64,000 nucleotides of DNA from Amanita rubescens (Eukaryota; Basidiomycota; Agaricomycetes; Agaricales; Amanitaceae), in assembly GCA_015039365.1 (NCBI GenBank), contig WION01000179.1, forward strand, positions 1 through 64,000, read 5' to 3'. The notes beneath the pieces were generated by a model. It was not told where the DNA came from and searched no databases. It saw nothing but the letters and a program-made list of their open reading frames with translations. Shown here in pieces: positions 56,201 to 64,000 of this stretch (positions are counted from its first letter, which is position 1; the number at the start of each line of letters is the position of its first letter). The translations under genes were made by a program, and so were the position numbers.

Positions 56201-57911
56201 ATTGACATAATCTATTTCTTTTGTTTTTAAGCTACCATTAATTCTTATAAAGAAATACTGTTATATGTATGGAGAGGATATGTGAGGTTATTTGCGATAA
56301 GCCATAAGACAAGCTTATTTGAGATATGCATTAACCTGGCATTCCATATAATACACGTTCCTGACTAGGATATTTGTCAGGAGTGTAATGTCATATTGTA
56401 AAGACGAGACGCTTTCAAGACCGTATAAGTTTCAACGGCAAGGAGCCTTCTCTATACAATAGACGGGGATAAAACTCCAATACATATGTTTGTTCGTGTT
56501 CAGGCATCTGTATATTATCGAGGGAGCTTCCTCCTCTAATACAGTTGATGACCATTATTATGGGCCTATGTTAAATACGCAACCATAATATATATACAAT
56601 ATGGGCCTATATCTAATACGCATCCATGATTGTTTGTGTATACAAGTTATATCGAATACTTGTTTTGATTGGTCATATACAAGTCATATTGTGTACTTGT
56701 TTAATTGCAATGATTCCCCCTCAATCAAGACAGGGATTCTTTATTGTGTTTCATAGCCTGATAGTATCATGACATGATCTATTTATCACATATAGATTGA
56801 TGTGATATGAACAGTATTCTTATTTTTAACATGTGATGATTTATAAAAATCATTTTCATGTATTTAAAGAAATCAATGATTTCGTCAATTTATCATCTTT
56901 ATAAAAAGATGTAACCGTTCTTGTGTTTCACACAATACATTATCCAACATAACGACGTTGGTCAACGTATATGGTCATGGTACATGTATTTCGCTCAAGG
57001 ATGATCTGGTTCCTATAGATAATCATTTAGAATTATAATACACAATTCTTAAAGCTATAAGAATTATTTCGAGGTATTTTAATTACGTCTGTCCTGTTAT
57101 TGGAAAACCTATTTTTAATATGAAAAGGGGATGAGCGCATAGCGCCGCCGTACAATTCAATTTATAGGTTGAGTACAGAAATACTCTGGACGTTTATAGA
57201 TGCTTGTAAAGACAAGCATAGAAGTCTATTCTTATACAAGTGATCGAAATTCCCTTGTATGCGACAGTATTTTGGCAATGATGATAAATCCTTGCTAACG
57301 TCGTTAAAGAATGATGGTATTTATACCAAGAAATTTGTTATCTCCAACAGATAATGTTCAGCAGTTTGAAACTGCTATTGCGACTACAGTGTTATGAGAC
57401 ACTTTCAAAACCGTATAAGTTTCAACGGCAGGGAGCCTTCTCAAGTGTAGGAAACCATATTATGAGATGTTTTCAAAACTGTGTAAGTTTCAACGGCAAG
57501 GAACCTTTCTCAAAGGTAACACATTACTGTTATCTGCAAATAGATTATAGCCGTCTATAGGCTATAGACATTGGTTTGCATATGTGGAGAGCTTTTAAGG
57601 ATATTGTTTTTATAGTGTAGACTTTATAGATATTTCTGAATGACGAAGATAATATGTGTTGATGCTTGTATATGATGACAAGCGTGATGATCTTTCTTCA
57701 AGTGATCGAAATTCCCTTGAACGCAGTATATTCTGGCAATGATAATGATCCTTGCTTAATACCACCAGAAAGATTTGTATATAAGTAATCGGGATTGCAA
57801 GGCATATGCCTACACGATTTCCTTATTTGAATATAAATTGTGTGACAAGTAATCGGATTTATAAGGAGTGATCCTTCACGATACTCTTGTGTTGATGACA
57901 ATTTATATATA
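53212..57911 (-). other. AT-rich non-coding interior of the Copia-type element
   Basis: No ORF above about 90 codons on either strand and no RT, integrase or RNase H motif. The stretch is a mosaic of short dispersed repeats, for example CCGTATAAGTTTCAACGGCA (about 56420, 57412 and, changed, 57483), GCAGTATTGGGTCTGCTGT (about 55828 and 55920; a variant near 54945), and TGATCGAAATTCCCTTG (about 57242 and 57704), plus many short inverted repeats such as CTTGTAAAGACAAG. Confidence 0.8.
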
Positions 57912-59060
57912 TTACATATATATCTTCCAGAAATTATCTAAGTCTATGCTATATTGTTCTTCTACCCATTGATCATAGCTATTCATAGCCATGGAATTTC
58001 CATAATGACGCTCGAAATCTTCATGAGCATCATAAAATTCCTCCTGGGAATTTGTTATTCTCGTATCGGACGAGTCTGTCAAAGACTCATATGACAAAGG
58101 TGAAGGCGTGGAAACATTTGATTTACATGATTTAAATGAATCATGTGTGGAATCTGATTCCGGATCAGATTCGGGCTGTTGGACTAATAGTGGAGATCCT
58201 CCCCTGATGTAATCAGGCTTGCTACTATTTTTAAAGTCTTCCCAGCGCAAATGTGTAGGCTGTGGATGCGGTGAGCATCTGCAGCGGCTTTTTCCTTTGT
58301 TTGTTAAAGGGGCATTAGCTAAACAATGTTCCGTATGCAAGTTAGGGTCTTGCGTTGATGGAGATGATTGGTTTATAGCATGATGCCGTAACAACCATGC
58401 TGAACGAATTTCACTAGCAAGTTGCTGGACTCTGATTGGTCCAACTTGTGTGGCAGTGTTTCCTGAACGAACTGCCGTAGGACTAGAGTAATTCGTATTG
58501 ATAGCGGTAACAGATGATGTAGCCGCTTCTTGGTTGATCCATTTTAATGGAACAGCCTTGATGGTCGTAAGTGCTTTATTTAGATGAGCAGCCGGGAATT
58601 GATGTCCCTGTGCTGCTATGTGTCTGTAACGAGTGATGATTTTATTTATAGATCAATCATGATCTATTTTGTCCAGTGATCCGTCAAGGATTGCTGGTGA
58701 ATCATCTTTGTAACGTTCTTGCAAGAACATCCATAGGAGTCTTGCATTGTAAACGTGTTGATAAAGCTCAAAGATTGTAAAGGACAATCTGAGCTTAATG
58801 GCGTGTAACGCCTTCTTGTTTTGTACAAGCTCATCAGCTTGTATGATGATTGCTGCCTTATTGGTGGCAGTGATCGGTGCAATTACTGCTTTGAGGTGAG
58901 CAGGGATTGCATTTGGAATAACGGGACACATGAATACCATCAGATTTGAGATCTGAAAGTATGCCGTTATTTGTCGTGCCCAGGCACGATAATTGTTTCC
59001 TTGTAATTCGGTGACAAGGGAACATAAAGCGCTGTCTTCTTCTTTGGTAAAAGAAGACAT
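57912..59060 (-). pseudogene. Copia-type gag with one in-frame stop
   Basis: Start at 59060 (MSSFTKEEDSALCSLVTELQ). The first part matches Copia-type capsid proteins: GNNYRAWARQITAYFQI, and ELYQHVYNARLLWMFLQERY (helical capsid core that coats the RNA). An in-frame TGA at 58655-58653 interrupts it; the same frame then continues (KIITRYRHIAAQGHQFPAAH ...) to 57912, giving 382 residues in all. The C-terminal part has CxC and H residues (CRCSPHPQPTH) but no regular CCHC knuckle. The stop may be a late mutation or a read-through site. Confidence 0.75.
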
Positions 59061-60086
59061 GACAAGAATGTTGATAAAGGTTTATATTTATATAAAACCT
59101 TGTGGAAATGTCGGTGAACAAGATGCGTAGATCTTGTATTGGAATGGGTGAGTGAGAAATGTTATTTCTTGCTTCTTGATGATAGAACGATTGATTGAGA
59201 TGAAATCAATTGATCATTTGATGGATTATTTATAGATTCAATGATTTATATCTATTTAAGGATTTTATTAATGAAGGTGTCATTACATAAACGACAACAA
59301 CTTCATAGGCGAGGGTGTCATAACGAATACGACAACAACCTTGCGTGCAGCGTTATGAGCTACTGCCAAGCATGATAATGCCTAGCACCAGGATCAATCC
59401 GAGGAACATGTACCAGACTTGTGTGCCTGACCTGTAAACGAGTATGACATGCATAAGGTCCGCGGACTGCAGTGCGCCTGCGGCAACTGCCTGGTCCCAA
59501 GAGGTACCAGTTGTCTTTGGAAAGTGAAAGGTGTCCGGTCCATAAACCATCCGTGACCACCTTTATAAGCACTCCCAGTAACAATATGAAAGTATACGTG
59601 GATGCCTTTTGAGCAGAGCCAACGGCTAATCTAAGGCGCTCTCTAGGAGTGGACGCCTAATAGTCTGCGTGTATGGTCCACAATGGGACCCCAGCACGAC
59701 CTTTATACTTTGTGAAAGTTACTATGGGCCATATGATCTACATACGGTAACTAAAGGCACTAAGGGCCTTATAATGGAATATCGTGCATGAATACCCCAG
59801 TCACATCACGGAGGGCAAGTATAACTCCGTGGGGGTCAAGGTTGCCATGCCAGCCTTGAGAAACATAGGTGGTACCCTTATCCCTGGGTGCAAGGAGATC
59901 CCCCTAAAGCCCTAGGGTCCGGGCGCATGTCATAAGCTCGTATGTCAGGTACAAGGACTCAGTTAAATTGACGGTTGCCACTCAGGTCTCCGACCCGCAC
60001 AATACTATACCTGTTCACACATCTTGCATGGTAACATGCCTGGAGGCGATGGTGATGCAAGCAATACCATGTCGGGGCCCATAACC
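59061..60086 (-). other. Leader of the Copia-type element
   Basis: No ORF with recognisable content. Contains a near repeat of GTGTCAT.ACGA..ACGACAACAACTT at about 59276-59340. Confidence 0.6.
60071..60086 (-). promoter_or_regulatory. Half-tRNA primer-binding site (initiator tRNA-Met)
   Basis: In element sense the bases after the 5' LTR are GGTTATGGGCCCCGAC. The first 12 are the complement of GGGCCCATAACC, the anticodon arm of eukaryotic initiator tRNA-Met (anticodon CAT). Drosophila copia and related elements prime from a cleaved initiator tRNA at this internal site instead of the tRNA 3' end. Confidence 0.75.
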
Positions 60087-60569
60087 TGACGAAGATACGC
60101 CCAGCAGCGCAGCGTCTAAGTGTTAAAGTGAATACTTACTTAGAGTGGAGTGTAGAGTGGCGGTGACGACCTCGAACGATAACTCACTATCCTATGGATA
60201 TAGAATGTGGTGGTAAGAGGAGAAGGAAGGTTCTTATTTGTACCTACATACAGGTAGTCTTATATACTACTAGTATCCTAATAAGTACAATGTATAGTAA
60301 ATAGAGGAAGAGCTGTGCATGACGTATGATATGACGTCTAGCGCAGCTATGACGCGTCTACCGCAGTAATGGGATGACGCAAGCGACTATAGGATATTCC
60401 AGTATCCTATGTATATGTACGTGTATATATGTATGTGAATACATATACGCATGTATGTACATCTAATCTGTATATCCTAATCTATAGGATAAGATATGAT
60501 GTATTTATCTTATATGAGATAAGATAAGATATACGTTATCTTATATGATTAGATAAGATAACTTTAACA
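60087..60569 (-). repeat. 5' LTR of the Copia-type element
   Basis: 483 bp; one visible difference from the copy at 52729-53211. Confidence 0.95.
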
Positions 60570-60574
60570 ATAAA

Positions 60575-62610
60575 TACAGTAGAAAGACATGTAGTATTGC
60601 TATTTTGAGCTTGTTTGTATATATTTACATATATTTGAAAGTGGTAGGTGCTGTGGGCTCCACTTCTGATGTTTAAATACCTCTAGAAACAGTGCTGAAA
60701 GCACCAAAACCCTCTTAAAAAATCTAAAAAAATGTTGAAAAATACCCAAAAATTATGTAGTGCTAATATTTGTATTTGTTTATATTTGTTTATATGTTTG
60801 GTGGAAAATGGACAATATTCAGCTTCTTTCACCACATTCCCGCTACGTAAGTAGTGGGTTCTAGACCAGCCAACCAGCCAGTGATCGAGGTCACGTGAGG
60901 TTCGTTACCGTCACGTCACCCTGCGGGATGCGATCGATCATTCCGCCGTTTAACCGCCAATCGAAAGGATGTAGCGGATAACGGGATACCTCGCGGAACC
61001 GCCTGGAATAAAAAAAGGAGGACAGAACGTCAGGATTGAAATAGGTCAACTGTCGAACTGATCCGACACGTTGCACGGGAAACTAAAGGCAACATGATGG
61101 CGTTGTTGACCTGGACAGTCGTGTATACACGAGAGTGTTTGGAGCTGTTAGATCCCACAACAGCGATCCACGGAGAGCAGGAGGAGGGAAGGATAGCCGC
61201 GAGAGGGCGGCTGCGCGTGAGGTGAGCCATTCGTCCTTTTCTCTTTTTCTTTTCCTCGCTGCATCTGACTCACTAGATGATGTCTAAGTGCCACAGTAGT
61301 GCTGGTATCAGCCATCAGCCTAGTCATGCACAGGTGCAGAAGAAAGAAGTCAGATTGAGGCAGAGAGTGCGGGTCCCTGCACGATTCTTTCGACGCATCT
61401 CAGTTATCACTTTCCCCATGTCCAAAGCTTGGATCCCCAGTTCTGACCGACTGAGAAGGCAAGCTGTCGTCGAGAACACCGACAGCGGTGGCGAAAGAGA
61501 ACGCTTGGACGGATCTATTTCTTACATCCTCGCCAAATTGGGTGTCCAACATCAGTACCCGGAACTTCAGTGCTGTCTCCCGTGAACTGGAACCAGATTT
61601 TGTCACCCTTCCCTATTGAATAGCCCATAGTAAGTTTCATTTTACTGCACGCTAGATCAACTTGAATGAGAGTCCAAGGTGAAGGTTACGACTCGGAGTC
61701 GAACTCAACAGTTTACGATTCTGAGAAGATCAGGTGTGGTTGCGTACCTATCTGCGAAGAGGATGGAAGAGTAGGTGAGCAGTGTTTTTGACGCGTCGGC
61801 GATGCTTATCATCTTTATCCAGACATTGGACAGTTTTTGCGAGAAAGGAGTAAAGAGAACCTGGCCAAGGATGTCGGTTTGAAGAACCGGATGAACGATC
61901 AACAGCATTTTCGGAGACTCGTGAGTTGTATATCACTCTTGAACGTGACGGTGGTGAACATTTGCACTAATCCGAATGCCAGGTTATGTGCTATGCGCGT
62001 CAGTTCTGTCCCCGTCATACTATCATAAATTGACCCAAGAAACCCGACAATACCGAATGGGTGGGCACAATGTAGGACCGGTATGTCCTTTTTTCTTACT
62101 ACGTTGCGTACTGATCGAGAGCATCGCATAGGTACGCTCTCAATGACGAGTAGCCGACGTCAGGAGCGCGGGATTAGCAGCAATAGAAGACTCGGAAAGT
62201 CTTCTACGTGGTGGAGACAATGGAGAGTTTGTAGAACTCTCAGTGAGATCAATACTGGCGTTGAACAGTTCGACATATGGCCGGTCTCTTCCTCTCTTCT
62301 TTGAAGAGAGGACAAGATTTTACTGGCAAGCTCGATCGAATCCCGTCTGAGTTAGACTATAGCCTGCGACAGTTGATCAGGAAAGTGCAAATCTTCTGTA
62401 TTGAATAGCTGACATCAAAGCTTTCGTCACGCGCGCGCCGGTAGTGGATCAACCAGCACGCGAGGAGGGTCACAACAGAATCAGTAGAGAACTTGGGTAA
62501 GTCATGGCTCGCCAGTCAAATTCCATACTCGACTGGCCAACAGGATTGGCCTGGAAGTCAGGTGGGAGAACGAGCGGCGTCAGGGCCGCTACAGTCTAAA
62601 TTGAATGCAT
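60575..62610. other. Distal region without a confident gene
   Basis: 60575-60850 is AT-rich with TTTGTTTATAT repeats and continues the sequence interrupted by the LTR elements. ORFs at 61277-61585 (plus) and 61030-61230 (minus), among others, have no recognisable domain and no supporting exon chain. Confidence 0.5.
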
Positions 62611-62619
62611 AAATCACAA

Positions 62620-62895
62620 ATGGACCACTGTGGGTGATCACTAATGAGCACGAGTGATCATGATGCATGATGGCTCAATGATGCTCTGATTAATGATGTT
62701 AACGTCTGTTCATCGTGGTCCACCAATGGTCACGACAGTTCACGATGAGATGATAAATAGATAAAATTTAGATCACGAGTGATCACCTCGGTTCACGATG
62801 TTTTACTAGTGATTTACAATGATCATGCATTATCACTCGTGTTCACTTGTTCACATTTAGGGTGGTGGCGAGTGATCACCATATTTGTCCAATTC
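62620..62895. repeat. Imperfect inverted repeat rich in GTGATCAC motifs
   Basis: GGGTGATCACTAATGAGCAC and CGAGTGATCATGATGCATGA at the left correspond to the reverse complement of TGATCATGCATTATCACTCG and GAGTGATCACCA at the right. Several further GTTCACGATG/CATCGTG blocks lie between. Probably a decayed MITE. Confidence 0.55.
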
Positions 62896-63056
62896 CGAGT
62901 AGCAAACGCAAGACATGTTGGACGACGTGTACCGTATGACCGAAGAAAAGTATTGACGAAATCGCGTTTGTTTCTAGTTTTCTCTATGTAAAATAAAGTT
63001 TAAGCAAATTAAAAACGTAGCGGGACTTGCGGCACTAGTGCCGCTCTCGGCGATTA

Positions 63057-63990
63057 TTTGTTAGGATGTTTGAGAATGGACATGTGTGACAGGGGTGTGT
63101 GACATGTTTGTGACATGCCTCAAACAATCTGCAAAAAAATGCCTAAAAAATTGTGGCATCTCAAATGTGCAGGAATGAACATGCCAAACAAGACTAAATT
63201 TCAAAAGTCTTAAAATATATGGAAAAATCAATGTGATTAGGCTGAGTCATACATATATCACAATGCTATGTGGAAGCCAGCATTAGCAGTGGCCACATTG
63301 CCATTGTCACATTTCCACTTGACACCTAAATTGTGAGAAAACTAGTACCTCTGGTAACACTGCTGGTATGTATATAGCCTATACTTGTGAACATGAGCCT
63401 CAGGTGCACTTTGAGATACATAGTTATTCCAAGGTTAAATGTAATGAGGCTGAGTCTTATGTGACCCAAGCCCTGCAAGATGTTTTAACACAACTTTAAC
63501 ACCACTGCAGTGGCAAGCACCACATGTCAAGGTGGACCATGCTGTGAGAAGCAAAGGAAACATGTGATGGCTCTGATCCTAGTCACATAATCCTGGTTGT
63601 CCTTGAGTTGGATTTGCCACTTGGTGGCCCATAGTCTCCAAATTAGTTGTTTCTCTCATTTAACTGGGCATGTTTACTAAATTGTAGACAATTGTTGAGA
63701 GGTGGAAGTTGACAATTACCATGTCAGCCACCATTAAAGAGTCACTGATCTGTTTATGGTATGGACTCCCAAATTATGCACACCTGATTGGTTGGACAGG
63801 CCCACTTATCTTTCTACTTACTCATTTTACTATATGTATGGTTGACTAATTCAGTGTGTCATTGTTCTCTTGATTATGGAGTTCAATACATATGTTTTTA
63901 GTGTGGATGTTTAGTAGGCTGGTTGTCATTATGCTGCTAACAACTACTCACCACCATGTGATCACCAGATAACCAACATAACCAACAACT
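63057..63990. other. CpG-free non-coding stretch
   Basis: I find no CG dinucleotide over about 930 bp, although surrounding DNA has many. TG and CA are abundant. No ORF of interest. The composition suggests a long-methylated, mutated repeat. Confidence 0.65.
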
Positions 63991-64000
63991 CGTCTCTGCT

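Larger units (their letters stand above)
52729..60569 (-). mobile_element. Copia-type LTR element with gag but no pol
   Basis: 483 bp LTRs at 52729-53211 and 60087-60569 that differ at one position by eye (GGTGGTG against GGCGGTG), with a 5 bp target duplication ATAAA (52724-52728 and 60570-60574). In element sense (minus strand) the LTR reads TGTTAAAGTTATC...CTTCGTCA. A primer-binding site, a gag gene and a polypurine tract (GCGAGGGGGTG next to the 3' LTR) are present, but the 4.7 kb where pol should lie is non-coding. It is therefore non-autonomous. Confidence 0.93.

Noticed and set aside
61673..61745. Possible tRNA gene (GAGTTCGACTCCGAGTC resembles a B box)
   Set aside because: No A box at the right distance and no cloverleaf can be closed.

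Overview
The window is the left end of a basidiomycete (probably Agaricomycetes) chromosome. It starts in telomeric DNA with the 7-base unit CCCTAAA and runs inward through a gene-poor, repeat-rich subtelomere. The fungal assignment rests on compact multi-exon genes with 47-60 bp GT-AG introns and CTRAY-like branch sites, NACHT-WD40 and NACHT-ankyrin STAND genes, F-box/LRR-like genes, and a CHS7 chitin synthase export chaperone. No genus is claimed.

Layout. 0-3.4 kb: telomere, an intact Penelope-like reverse transcriptase ORF abutting it (Coprina/Athena type, no GIY-YIG endonuclease), interstitial telomeric repeats, and a textbook hammerhead ribozyme at 3339-3389. 3.5-6 kb: broken 3' fragments of TAF4 and ATP-citrate lyase joined head to tail. 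6.1-10.4 kb: an F-box gene interrupted by a 366 bp palindromic MITE, with two more MITE copies. 11-13 kb: a small candidate gene and a secreted two-domain protein. 14.1-14.6 kb: a minisatellite. 16.1-21.1 kb (minus): the most striking locus, a 10-exon gene that fuses a NACHT ATPase and about 16 ankyrin repeats to the WD40 half of the corepressor Tup1, with every splice junction in frame; its NACHT-ankyrin exons are almost free of CpG. 23.6-26.5 kb: a decayed mitochondrial DNA polymerase (MIP1) copy. 26.9-33.5 kb: a 5-exon gene with a possible PD-(D/E)XK motif and a NACHT gene with 14 near-identical WD40 repeats.

35-41 kb is the only ordinary gene-dense block: a conserved hypothetical gene, a trans-aconitate methyltransferase-like gene with one frameshift, MDM35 and a RapZ-C-like gene transcribed divergently 23 bp apart, and CHS7. 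41.2-44.35 kb: three tandem paralogues of a secreted cysteine-rich protein, the last one truncated. 44.5-52.6 kb: a young Ty3/gypsy chromovirus with identical LTRs, a likely self-priming site and an extra ORF after pol. 52.7-60.6 kb: a minus-strand Copia-type element with gag only, a half-tRNA primer site and 4.7 kb of non-coding repeat mosaic where pol should be. 60.6-64 kb: no confident gene; an imperfect inverted repeat and about 930 bp without a single CpG.

Taken together, the region looks like a subtelomeric zone in which terminal retroelements, MITEs and LTR elements capture and break genes, and where STAND (NLR-like) receptors and secreted proteins diversify. Several genes carry isolated single-base frameshifts, which could be real decay or residual long-read assembly errors.
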